Source: Pristionchus mayeri
Taxonomy: Eukaryota > Nematoda > Chromadorea > Rhabditida > Neodiplogasteridae
Assembly (NCBI GenBank): GCA_036245805.1
Contig: BTRK01000003.1
Span: 30,769,215-30,833,214 of the forward strand
DNA: 64,000 bases
Reading direction: 5' to 3'
The notes beneath the pieces were generated by a model. It saw only the letters and a program-made list of their open reading frames with translations, made no database searches and was not told the origin of the DNA. Below, piece after piece: positions 22,201-32,509 of this stretch (the first letter of the stretch is position 1; the number at the start of each line of letters is the position of its first letter). The translations under genes and the position numbers were made by a program.

Positions 22201-24361
22201 TACTATGGAAGAAGAAACTGAGTGAGACCATTAACAGCTTGCAATTCACAATAAAAGCAATTTTTAGCTATTTTAGGTGACACTCTATCGCGATAGAGTG
22301 TGATAAATAAGGATAATCAATTGAAAATTCACTCATGTTCTCCAGAATCGTGACGAAGTCCTTGACCATATCCTCCTGCGTTCTCTTTCTCCGTTCGAGT
22401 CTGCAATTTATCGATTCTGTTTCCCTACCAAGCCTTCGACTTTCTTTTTGTTCCATTTTTATGTTCCTCTTACAGATTTTCAGCACAATTTCGCTTGTCG
22501 TGCGCGAACTTGAGATATTGGAGGAGACCCATTCCGATTCTCTTTCCTGGCACATACAGGGCAGTAGCCCTCCTTACCGTAACCTCTCCTGCTCTGCCTC
22601 CTCCTTCAGCCTGAGCATCTTCTCTTTCTCCGTTTCCTCCTTTGCCTTTTCGATATCATCCTTCTGAAAAAATTGAGCCTTAACATGAAATTGGTAGATT
22701 CCCAAAGCTTTCCCTGTAAACTACAGTATTTCTGGGCTAAACTAAATGGAAGTAGCCCTATAATTTATCAAGTAAACTTCGGGAAATGTTTCGAATGCCC
22801 TTCAAGCTCTTAAGTTGCCCATTCATACTGATGTCTGGCTGATCTCTCCATTTCCCACACTGTCTCGGCTTTCGGATAAGGCAAGAGAGTGCGCGATATT
22901 GGGAGAATGGAGGGCTCCCGATTGAGACCTATTTGGAGACTCTTCTCAGGCCCAGACGGGGCCCTGGGGGCGTCTCATCTCGCTTGTTTCCGTGTCAACT
23001 CACTCTGATACTGCACTAGATTTGGCGCGCTTTTGTTGTGTTTTTATGGCCTGCCTTTTGTCTCGTCTGCGATCGGTTTTCTTTCGGGGGGGGGGGGGGG
23101 GAGCTCTGAAATCGGAAGAGGCGAGAGAGTGTGCAAACTGAGGAGAGTCGCGTGTCTGGGGGCAATAATAATTCGGCGTGAGCGCGTAATAATCGAGAGA
23201 TGAGGAGGAGGAGATGTAAACTATTTATGCGCAATTGACGTCTACGAGAGCATCTCTCAATTTAGTGCCCATCTGGGATGGAAACTGATGGACATGTTGT
23301 ACCATCGCTCAAGGAGGAAGAAGCAAGGATGCAACATTTTTTCTTCGATTTCTTTTATTCTATAGCACTCAAGTAGGAGAATGAGCATTCAAATTATCTC
23401 TAATCTGTGATTGGTCTTTCCCTTTACGAAAAGAGCATACATGAAAAAATGCTTCCTGAATAGAGCAGGAAGGAAAACGTTCAGTTTATTGCCAGGCTCT
23501 CTGCGTACTCTAAAGCTGTCTAGGAAGTGCGAGAGCACATGCTAAATCGAGAGAATGTACGCAACTAATTTCGAAATTCTTCGGTTCAACGAGGTCTGTG
23601 GTTGGACTGCACTCTAGTATAAGGATTGCAGAGCCAATTGAGCAGAGATGATGGGGAGGGGAGGTCACTCGTACTACTGAGTTCCATTTTACAAACGAGA
23701 ATCAGAATTGGTGATCTGGAAAACTATGGTTCTTTTTTCGTCTCCTATTCTCCATCTCTATTGAAAAAATACGTAAGGAAATTTTCGCCAGCACTCTCCT
23801 CTCAATTCTCCGCAGTGTTTAGCACGTTCTCTTTTGGAGTATACTCATAACCATTGAAACCCTGTGGGAAATAAGTTACTCTAATACCCCTCCCTTCTCT
23901 CTAAAATCGTTCTTCCCCAACAGCCAGAGACCACGGAATGTACGCAGAAAATGGTATTTCGACACGCGTCACTCTCAGAATTTCTCTTTTCTGCACGAGA
24001 ATCAAAACAACTAAAAACGGGGGCGCGCAGTGAGACTCCGAGCAGTTTCTCATACACGCGCTAGTGATGAATTGCCTACTGGGGACACCCAAAAGACATT
24101 CGAGTTCAAACCTCAGGCCTTTCAAGCTGAACATACTATCATAAAAGTTTGCTGCAACTATATTATTTGATTATTACCTCTAAAATTGCTCCGAATACAA
24201 TTGCATTCAATAACCCTCAGTTAGCGATTGATAAAACTGAAATACCGTACCTCGGCCTCCTTCAGCTTCTTCTTCCTCTTATCGTCCGGATCGGTGCTGA
24301 TCTTGTACATATTGGAGAGCTGGGGCACCTCGATTGTGAACACTACCGTATCCGCGTCCAT
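19278..24361 (-). CDS. Four-TM protein with coiled-coil N terminus
   Basis: Nine exons on the minus strand: 24251-24361 (ATG), 22578-22663, 22333-22400, 20603-20647, 20361-20456, 20011-20127, 19723-19770, 19407-19520 and 19278-19355 (TAG). All phases agree, giving about 254 residues. The N terminus MDADTVVFTIEVPQL is followed by about 50 highly charged residues (KAKEETEKEKMLRLKEEAEQ), a likely coiled coil. Four hydrophobic segments follow: AGIVSFAIGVVYII, LALILIGYGVLQILLATTYF, IVVGVIIAGIYVLFAFISLI and TALTVFVFHIITILL. The loop before TM4 has two Cys, and the protein ends LKCCCCK, a Cys cluster that could be palmitoylated. I do not recognise the family. Intron 1 holds G16 and hairpin repeats; intron 3 holds the P3 palindrome. 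Confidence 0.75.
20890..22172. mobile_element. Long palindromic element P3
   Basis: Arms of about 550 bp meet near 21530. The right tip reads (inward) ATATCAGGCCTCTCGCGAGA; the left is a diverged version. Each arm has the GCTGCAGC-rich motif (about 21025-21048, 22006-22030) and a tRNA-like block (21348-21430, 21630-21712). No coding content. It lies in intron 3 of the four-TM gene. Confidence 0.8.
21630..21712 (-). other. tRNA-Ser/Leu-like sequence in P3 arm
   Basis: Minus strand: CACCGAGTGCTGAGAGCGTT (A-box region), a TTGCGCTTCGAATCCAG anticodon-arm-like stretch, then GAGGGTTCGACTCCCC (B box). An inverted, slightly diverged copy is at 21348-21430 on the plus strand. Only about four of seven acceptor pairs form, so I read it as a tRNA-derived sequence with an internal promoter, not a working tRNA gene. 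Confidence 0.45.
22856..22920 (+). repeat. CTCTC/GAGAG hairpin motif, copy H1
   Basis: Cacactgtctcgg, a short spacer, then AAGAGAGTGCGCGATATTGG and GAGAATGGAGG. One of several copies in noncoding DNA. A second partial copy follows the G16 tract at 23117-23155. Confidence 0.5.
23086..23101 (+). repeat. Poly-G tract, G16
   Basis: Sixteen consecutive G on the plus strand, in intron 1 of the four-TM gene. Such tracts can form G-quadruplexes and are length-unstable. Confidence 0.95.
23230..24250. other. Intron sequence, nothing recognised
   Basis: Part of the 1.6-kb first intron of the four-TM gene. I see short ORFs only, no repeat pair and no element ends. Confidence 0.5.
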
Positions 24362-24689
24362 CGCCACACCACGGATATTTCACAGTCGCGGGATACGGTA
24401 GGGAGCAGGAGGCAGGTGGATCAGAAAACTAACGAGCGAGGTCCAGATTAGACTCCGCCCATGGCCGAAAGGTAGGAGGGCAGAGGGGGAGGGAAGAACG
24501 CTAACGAAATATATTGGAAGAGGAGGGCCAAGGGTGAGAGAGAATGAGAAATGGAGAGAGTGGGTGAGAATCTTGGATAACTGTACACAGCCTTTGCATT
24601 AGCCTTGCTTGCGTTCGTACCGAAATTGTATTCGACTGCATCTCATTTTCAAAGAGTGAGGATCTGCAGAGGGGTGAGGATTCTTTACC

Positions 24690-24774
24690 GACACTTAGGC
24701 GGATGAGAACGATGACATGGCCTTTGATATATCAAAGGCGGCATTACGTCATTGTTATCATTCGACCTAGCGCC
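24690..24774. mobile_element. Small hAT-type MITE (GGCACTAGGTCGGATG family)
   Basis: An 85-bp palindrome, ends GACACTTAGGCGGATG and inverted GGCGCTAGGTCGAATG, meeting at CCTTTGATATATCAAAGG. Flanks TCTTTACC (24682-24689) and TCTTGACC (24775-24782) differ by one base, an 8-bp target duplication. Same family as 51997-52086. Confidence 0.8.
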
Positions 24775-25290
24775 TCTTGACCGAATCAGCTCTCGTTATA
24801 CCTCGCAACTAAAACGACCAGCGTGCTAATAGAGAAGGAGCATCATCACAACAATTACCACAAGGCCAGTTTCGTGTTTAGAACTGAGCCCGAAAATGGA
24901 ATTGCCCTCCTCTTGCAGCAATCTGACGACGAAAACAATCTAAATTGGAGAGGTCTAGTCTCTAGCACTTTCTTCATTTTCTAGTCTATTCTCCTCAGGC
25001 ATAATTATCGAAATGAGCTAACGCTCGCTGGAAACCAGCTGCTAGATTGCAGAACATGAAAAACAGCCTGTTACGACATCAAGGGAGTACTCTCACGTGA
25101 AACGAATGCTGATGGCATAAAAACCAGATATAGAGCTAACACTAAATGTGATGTGCGGGAGAGTCTTCAATTGCAAGCTCGGAAGGAGCGAATAGAGATT
25201 GCGTCATCACTATCTCAGCTACAGACTCGACTCGACTAGGCTCCAGCTGCCTGTCAGAAAGGAAGGGAATGCGCAATAGAGTAAGAGAGA

Positions 25291-25300
25291 GGGGGGGGGG
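25291..25300 (+). repeat. Poly-G tract, G10
   Basis: Ten G after a GAGAGA run, in intergenic DNA. Confidence 0.9.
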
Positions 25301-25528
25301 CAATTCTGCCCATCTTCCCGCGCAGAAGAGTCACGCAATGGGAAATGTGACAGGCGACGTTTCGGAATGGGCAGAAAGCACTCCCCCCGCGCATACACAC
25401 CACTGCACCATCGCCACACTCGAGTGCAATTCGAAATCCCCCGGGGTCTTTTTGTCCCGCTCCTCCTCCATTTCCGGAGAACTCGCGATAATTGACGCTG
25501 ACATTCTCACAACTGTGGCGTCCATTGT

Positions 25529-25612
25529 CGACGCTCTCGCTCTCTTCATTTCACATACTCTCTCGTCTGTCTGTCTAACACTCTCTCCTGTTAGCGTACT
25601 CTCTCTTTTATA
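25529..25612 (-). repeat. CTCTC/GAGAG hairpin motif, copy H3
   Basis: On the minus strand: GGAGAGAGTG, spacer, GAGAGAGTATGTGAAATGAA and GAGAGCG, matching the copy at 33338-33395. Confidence 0.55.
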
Positions 25613-26130
25613 GCACCAATTAGCGTGCGTTCCTGCTCCCAGCACTTACGACTTCCACATAAAACAGCCAATTTTCTGGGAAATGCGCTAATCAGCGGAA
25701 GTACTGCAGCCACATGGTGAAGGCGGAACGGGAAATCTTGAGGCTGAAACTCCCCTTTTATTGCTCCCCCGAGGAGTCAATCAGGCCAAAGTGCCCCCGG
25801 AACTTCTCACAGAACTTTGCACAACATCGCGTTTATTGAGCGCATAAAGAGGGTATCTGCATGAACAAGAAAGAGCAATGGCCGAAGCAATGAGATCTCC
25901 GCAAAAATGAAGATTTATGTTTAGGAAGGGATGCAACAACTACTTACATGTACAATACCAGAATTGGATAGTTCATGCACGTTCCTTTTTCCTAGAGAGA
26001 GACGTGCCAAGAAAAAAAGATACAATATTATTAGATAGTATCCATCCCAATCACCCGCCTCCTCCCAGAGATAATATAGAGTTTGCACAACTATTTATTC
26101 CAATGCTGTGTGGAGGGGCGGAGCTCCGTG

Positions 26131-26370
26131 TCACGCATTCGAGGGAGGGGCGGTCGGGGCTGATCCGGTTGCAGCTGCCGCAGCTGCCGCAGCGGCTGCT
26201 CGCGTCTGCAAATATCAATCGATCAGGTTAGGATACGGAAGGGATTTGGACGGGGGGGGGGGGGGGGGGGCGATTCTCACTTGAGAACGCGTCTGGGTCG
26301 AGCTGGGCGGCAGACCAGCGAGCGGAGGCTTGCGATGCGCGCGCACACGCGGCTTCTTCCCCTTGAACAC
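26131..26370 (-). CDS. Last two exons of an unrecognised gene
   Basis: Exons 26281-26370 (VFKGKKPRVRAHRKPPLAGL) and 26131-26205 (TRAAAAAAAAATGSAP, ending SNA and TGA). Both are in frame with a GT donor (GTGAGA) and TTTGCAG acceptor. The C terminus is basic and then Ala/Pro-rich, so probably disordered. The 19-bp poly-G tract 26252-26270 lies in the intron between them. Upstream exons were not found before the repeat at 26578; they may be absent or far to the right. No homology recognised. Confidence 0.5.
26252..26270 (+). repeat. Poly-G tract, G19
   Basis: Nineteen G, joint longest homopolymer in the window, inside an intron 10 bp from a splice donor of the minus-strand gene. Confidence 0.95.
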
Positions 26371-26577
26371 CTGAAAGTATTAGAGTGAGCAACGCACTTG
26401 GAGGGTGCGCAATGGATACGCTTCCAAACGGTGATGTGAATGACGAACAAGGGAATGGGATGAATAGAGTATCCTACATTATCTTTCGAAACAGATATTC
26501 GGAAAATATATTCGGTGATAGATGAGTCCGAAAAACTATAAGAGATCTCATATATACGCCGCATGACATTAATTTTG

Positions 26578-27302
26578 TTCACGGTGGTATATACTATAGT
26601 AGTCAACAGTAGCTGTCCGTGCCGTGCCTACAATTTTTAAGTTTTTAATGCTCAAAATCGTCTTCATCCGAGGCTGCGAAAAGCGTATTTTTAGAAAGTT
26701 CGAAATTGCGAATTTCACGCAGTAATTTAGGTTCATTGGTCCGAAAACATCACGAATAAGTACCAGAGAGTGAAATATAGTGAGCCGGAAAGATATGTTT
26801 AGGTATTTAAGAACATAAGTTGCGACTACTACACATTGAATGCGAAAAATGAGAACTACAACCCCTATTATTTTGTCATTTATGTGAGGGAAGATGTTCT
26901 TTCAAAATCATTAATAAAATTCCACAGAAGTCTCCTACATTACGGGAAGAACAATTTTTGTGTTGTTTGGAGAGCATTCTTTTGGTAACATTTAATTAAT
27001 TTTTGATTTTCATTCGTCTTCAACATGAAAGTTTCTCAAAATAATTTTATGCGTTTTTTAAGCCCGTTCCCATCTCTGTAGCTCATCTGGGAGCTGATAT
27101 GTAGCTCATCTGGGAGCTGACATTTCCGGGACCAAAGCCGGAAAATTCCTAAATGCCGGCTCTGGTACAATTAGTATGGTTCTTTCAAAATCTCTTGACC
27201 AAGGTAGTATTCTATCATAGTTTGATCGATTTTAAATGGGTTTGAAAAAAAATTGTTCGCGAAGGCCCTGATTTTGCTTCATCGACTCGTGATACATGTG
27301 TT
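26578..27302. repeat. Solo arm of palindromic element FB2
   Basis: Matches 41970-42682 (one arm of FB2) over its length, including GGAGCTGATATGTAGC-like and TGATACATGTG blocks. The opposite arm is absent. A 23-bp direct duplication (GTAGCTCATCTGGGAGCTGA twice) lies at 27078-27121. Confidence 0.75.
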
Positions 27303-28045
27303 AAATTATAGTCGATTAAAATAGTAGATCAACTCTCCAGTATAACTATCATGCTGATTAAATATTTCACTACGTTTACCGTACGTTTCGGAATTGTTCC
27401 GAATGATTCTTTAGCAAAAAAAGAAAACGCTCAAAGTACAAGAGTATTTCAATCTCCCTTTCTCAATTGAACATAATCCGCAATGTCTGGAGTATCGGCA
27501 AATGTTTCGGATCGTGCTGGGTCCGAACACCAGGATAGACGATAAACAATCCAAGATCACCACCAATTAACCACATATGCACATGATTTGCGTTTCTTTC
27601 GTGCAATGTGAGAACAATACATCGGAATAGAATAGAATAGCACATTATCACACGGTACAATATCACAGGAATAGCACACAGCGCTTTGAGGATAACTTAT
27701 CAAATTGTTCCGAATAACTCGAGGGCACATTTTGAGCGATAGCGCAACTTTGAGATGAGGTATCTAAAAACGGCCAAAATTAGGATCTTATTAAGATTCC
27801 AGGGGATATTCTGACCAATGTTTTGCACCAACTGCTGCAGTTCGGTAATACACGTTGCTGTCCATACACATAAGACCAAAATATGTGACCCTCTGAGGAC
27901 TAACTTATATGACGTAGATTTTGTCGAAACTTCCATCAATGGAAATACTGTGTGAACCAGCCTGACATTACTCAACCAACACACAATAAGATAACCAACA
28001 CACACATAGATTTATCTAGGAAATGATTTCATATCTTTCAACTGT
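27303..28045. other. Unassigned stretch
   Basis: Between the FB2 arm and BATH copy 2. It holds two minus-strand ORFs (27463-27666, 27700-28005) of 67 and 101 codons with hydrophobic stretches. I see no splice pattern or known motif in them. Confidence 0.4.
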
Positions 28046-31000
28046 TCAATTGGCAACGTTAATCAGCTTTTTGTAGAGAGCAGACTTGGTCTCCGACGAG
28101 AGGTCATCGAATAAGGTCCCATTCTGAAGGCAACATTCATTGGAATAGTTCAACCGAGTTAACACGACCTCAAAGGATTTGAAGTGATCGACGGTTGTCA
28201 ACTGCTCGAGGGAGTGTTTCTTCAAAATTGAGATATGTAAGTACGTTAAACATTTTTATCTAATGATTATTTTTCAAAAATAAAGAGACAAAGCACCCTT
28301 CGATAATTTGTAACTCGGACTATGTGAGAGTTTCATGAATGAAAGGAATTAAGTTTGCATGACCAGTAACCCGTATTGTTTGTGTTATTTTAAAACATCT
28401 CAAACAATGAATTCACATGGAAATTTAAAGTTTCAGTCAAAGTAATGACATAAATTTTTAATATTTAATGCGCTGCACGTCTCACCATGAGTCCATAGAG
28501 GTTGTACTTGTCGGCCAACTTGATTTTCTCGGTGATGCCCACACTCCTACTCTCGATGAGATGATCTTCACAGGTGTCGATCACTCCCTAGACAAATAAT
28601 AGTTACTTCTGTTATTCATTTCTTCATTCCTCATAATCTTTATTAACCGGTAGAGTTGTGACGAATTTATGAAAATTCAACAACTACGTATAACAAAACT
28701 TTTAATATATATGAAAGCTAAAATAATAGCAAATAACTAACTATAATCTGGAAGCGAGATGCAAGCTTGATCGTGATCTCGGGAGCTGTAATACGATCGG
28801 AATTTATCATATAACATTATTTACATGTTACCCGGGATGTTATAGCAGGGAGGATAGGCGACGTCAAGGAAATCGAGAAATTCCTGAGAATTATTAATAT
28901 TTTCAATATTACAGACAACGACAGAGCAAAACAAAGGTGATACATTTAGGCCGACATTGTCCAACACGATTTCGTCTTGATTAGCGAATTTTTCGTAGAA
29001 TAAATTATGGAAGATGGGAGAATGAAGAGAGAGATACTAGAAAAATATATTGTGGCACATTTCTCGGTGAAACAGATTGAGTGCGATTCGTAACTAAGAA
29101 AACGAAAAAAATGCTATGAATAGGAAGTGAATACCTGTTTATTCACATGGACCTCCTTTCCTTCAATTATCAGAATTCGATCAGATAGAAAATTCTTTTT
29201 TGAAAAATCGAAGAATGGCCAATTGATCCTGTTAATTTATCAACTGGTTGTATGCTATTAATGGAATTAGCAGATTGCATGCATACACATTGAGAAATAA
29301 ACAAAATAATATCACTTTATGCCCTCCGATTCCCTGATCCACATTCTCACTTCGATTTCGATCGTCTCATTCTCTTTAAATGCCTATAAAAACATATTTT
29401 TGTTTTCTCATACAGTTGAAAAATAAAAATATATTCGACCACCGTGGTGGCGCAGTATTTGGCGTGGTGGCGCAGTGGCGTGAGGCGTCACTCGCTATAC
29501 AAGGGACCTAAGTTCGATCCCCCGCCGAGGCAGACCAAGCCCTCCATCCCCCCGGGGTCGGTTAATTGGCAGTGACCCCGGTCGCGAAATGTATCGTTCC
29601 CTAGAAGCACCTTGGACAGCAGGGATACGTAGTCCAAACAGTAGTCGGCCTCACCGCACTACACCACCAAGCGTAATCGTCTCATGACGACTGTAAAATC
29701 GCTTGAAGTGGCTGCAAAAAAAAAAAATTCGACCACCTTATCTACGAAATGGGAACTGCTAATGTTGGTTAAGCATCCAATATCATGAGATGGTGGATCT
29801 TGCGTAAGCAATACCTGCCAAATTAGAAAATTTGGGCCATCCGAATTTTGGGAAATTCACAAAATGGTCGTTGCAGAGAGCCGCGCTTGAGACCATTTAA
29901 ATTTGAATATAATCTAACCTGTCCGGTGATGTGGGTCTTTGTGCTCGTGTGCATTATCGCGTAGTACACATCCGTCTTGATAGACCAGGGCGAATATTGA
30001 AAATGCTGGTGCCTGAGAATTTTCTTCCAAAAATTCGCAACCAGTAGCTCGAATTCTGCGAGAATTTTACAATGCACCCATCTTTTTATTTCCAATAATC
30101 GCTATATCAAGCAGTTAGAGATAATTGGAAATAAAATTCAGAGCATAGTGTAGACTATTTGCAAAATTCCCATACGAAAGAGACGATGATCAAAAGTTCG
30201 AAATTTACCAGAGACACACGGAGAGCTTGTCGCGAGAGTCCAGATTCGAGATATTTAATCTCCTCAAAATCGTATGCTAATTTTCAGTTCTATTCTTTTA
30301 AACAAAATATATTTCGAACAACAAATTTAAAAAAATTATTATCTTTCGCATTATATACATTAGATTCTTTTGAAAATTTTGTTCTCACCATTTCACGCCT
30401 CCAGCCTTGAATTCAAACCCTTCAGCAAGGATCTCATTATTGACGAACTCCTTGATGCTGGCATCGCATCGGATAGTGGCGCCTCAAAACACGAATTTCG
30501 AAAAGAACTGAAAACAAATTCAGAATCGTATGTATTTTTCTCCAAAATTTGATAAAAAACACAACATAATCAAAACAAGTGGTTCGTACGTTGCTTACCT
30601 GAGTCTGAAGCCTCGATTGATGTTTGTCGCACCGACTCACCAGTATGATTTTCGTCATTCACATTGAGCTTGCGAGGGAACTCAGGGGAAATATAAAGAT
30701 ATTAAATTTACTGAAAAATCGTCATCTGTATCAGTAGATCATGCATGGCAGACCTTAGATGATGGGTTAAGCAGAGCGGGCACTGCAGAATGGATCAGAT
30801 CCGTGCCTGCCTCCTCTCGATCCGCACCGTGGAGCTAAAATAAGCCAGTTCACGATAGTACTCGACTACTGTATCGATCGAATACGATAGGCATTGAATT
30901 ATGCATAATCGCGGACCTGAGTTAAAGAAGATTCATTCGATGGCTGAATGATGACGGGAGCAGCGAGACCGGAGGAATTCTGTAGAGTTCAAAGATCGAC

Positions 31001-32500
31001 TTTAATAAGAAATTAAACATCTTCGAGAATTTGAGATAAATACAGTATCGATCATAAGTATTCGCCCAAAATTTCGGAACCCTATATTTTTTAAACCAAT
31101 TGCTCAATCAGGCTGAAATTTTAAAAATAGGTAGGGAATTCATCGAGGAATCTTATGAACTTATGGCCAATTCATCGATTTTTTTCGCTATTGCATAGTG
31201 ATGACGCAATCACAATACACTTTTTCGAAGTGGATTATTTCGTCGGAGAAATTTTTCGTGCTTACCGGACGTTCGGAGGGTTGAGAGGTGTGATAGGACT
31301 ACCCAGAAAACAATTTTCAAGTTACTGCGACTTCGCGCAAAGTTGCTGCAGCCGCTCCAAATTCGATGCTGCAAACTCATAACTTTGGTTCTAGGCAAGC
31401 TAGAAACTAGTGCAAAGTAGAAAAATGATCCTTATTATGACCCTAGATGATCCTGAAAGTTTGGTATCGATAGCTCATCATTTGCCCTCAAGGCACGGAA
31501 AAGTCACTTTTTGGAATAGCTCAACTTTGGCGGCTTACTGTACTGCAAGGGCGAATTTGCATAAAATCTGGTTCCAGCACAGGAAAGTTCAAAAACCATC
31601 AGATAATCCATTCCCAAATTCTGGTAGGGTAGCTTCACTTTCCAGACAGTGGCGATCGATTTACGGACGCGCGCTCCTCTTGCGCGCACCTCATTTCCCT
31701 ACACGATGGGAGAGCGGAGAGGGAGCGGTGTGAAGAGACGCGAGCGCGTTCTGAGTACGGCGCGTGCTCTTTGAGCAAACGCCACGGTCCAAAAAGTGAC
31801 TTTTCCGTGCCTTGAGGGCAAATGATGAGCTATCGATACCAAACTTTCAGGATCATCTAGGGTCATAATAAGGATCATTTTTCTACTTTGCACTAGTTTC
31901 TAGCTTGCCTAGAACCAAAGTTATGAGTTTGCAGCATCGAATTTGGAGCGGCTGCAGCAACTTTGCGCGAAGTCGCAGTAACTTGAAAATTGTTTTCTGG
32001 GTAGTCCTATCACACCTCTCAACCCTCCGAACGTCCGGTAAGCACGAAAAATTTCTCCGACGAAATAATCCACTTCGAAAAAGTGTATTGTGATTGCGTC
32101 ATCACTATGCAATAGCGAAAAAAATCGATGAATTGGCCATAAGTTCATAAGATTCCTCGATGAATTCCCTACCTATTTTTAAAATTTCAGCCTGATTGAG
32201 CAATCGGTTTAAAAATTATAGGGTCCCGAAATTTTGGGCGAATACTTATGATCGATACTGTATGTTCTTACCTCTTCTTTCGTAAGTGCATTGTTAGACG
32301 GGTCGTGCTGGTTCTAAATACACAAATAAGTTTTTAAATAAATATATTAATAAAAAAATAAAAACTGACACTGGAGCAGCAACCCATTGCACTGAATCGG
32401 CCGGGCGGAGAGGCGAATGAAGCAGAGAATGAATGGAGGAGAGAAGGTAGGAGGGGGGGGGGTGGGCTTTTCGTATGTTCCATAAATAAAAAATGGACAT
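28046..32500 (-). CDS. MATH-BTB (BATH) protein copy 2
   Basis: The most complete paralogue. From 5': exons near 32290-32400, NQHDPSNNALTKEE (32274-32316), NSSGLAAPVIIQPS (30918-30982), LHGADREEAG (30755-30837), NVNDENHTGESVRQTSIEAS (about 30598-30680), MATH strands IRCDASIKEFVNNEILAEGF (30390-30480) and HQHFQYSPWSIKTDVYYAIM (29916-30015), FKENETIEIEVRMWIRES (29331-29398), BTB (INWPFFDFSKKNFLSDRILI, YLSLHSPIFHNLFYEKFA), and ending LFDDLSSETKSALYKKLINV, stop at 28046. About 90 residues precede MATH and look disordered. The role would be a CUL3 ubiquitin-ligase adaptor. The start is unsure: the frame matching exon 2 opens MSIFYLWNI at 32500, while an ATG at 32387 opens MGCCSSVS in another phase. 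Introns contain a SINE and the palindrome P4. Confidence 0.85.
29444..29726 (+). mobile_element. tRNA-derived SINE
   Basis: A tRNA-like head with A box TGGCGCAGTGG and B box AGTTCGATCCC, then an unrelated body and a 3' run of A (29716-29727). ATTCGACCACC flanks it exactly on both sides (29433-29443, 29727-29737), an 11-bp target duplication of the kind LINE machinery makes. The first 20 bp (GTGGTGGCGCAGT) are repeated at 29464, a partial head duplication. It lies in an intron of BATH copy 2. Confidence 0.9.
31043..32260. mobile_element. Tc1-type palindromic element P4
   Basis: Ends CAGTATCGATCATAAGTATT, exactly inverted for over 30 bp, between TA duplications (31041-31042, 32261-32262). The arms are about 460 bp with few differences and enclose a GC-rich loop (31505-31795). 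TA target and CAGT start fit the Tc1/mariner superfamily. The arms carry the GCTGCAGC motif (about 31343, 31953). No transposase; the mirrored ORFs in both arms are palindrome artefacts. It sits between exons 2 and 3 of BATH copy 2. Confidence 0.85.
32453..32462 (+). repeat. Poly-G tract, G10
   Basis: Ten G next to the presumed first exon of BATH copy 2; on the gene's strand it is a C run. Confidence 0.9.
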
Positions 32501-32509
32501 ACCCTCCCA

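Larger units (their letters stand above)
24783..26130. other. Intergenic stretch
   Basis: No gene recognised. It holds G10 (25291-25300) and a CTCTC/GAGAG hairpin (25529-25612). ORFs here are translations of the low-complexity and hairpin sequence. Confidence 0.5.

Noticed and set aside
25269..25645. Overlapping 114- and 104-codon ORFs on both strands
   Set aside because: They run through poly-G and the CTCTC/GAGAG hairpin; no domain and no splice context.
27463..28005. Two hydrophobic minus-strand ORFs as a chemoreceptor pseudogene
   Set aside because: No receptor motif or exon structure could be identified.
31155..32148. Pairs of identical ORFs on opposite strands (31155-31382 with 31921-32148; 31210-31398 with 31905-32093)
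   Set aside because: They are the two arms of palindrome P4 read twice; no coding bias or homology.
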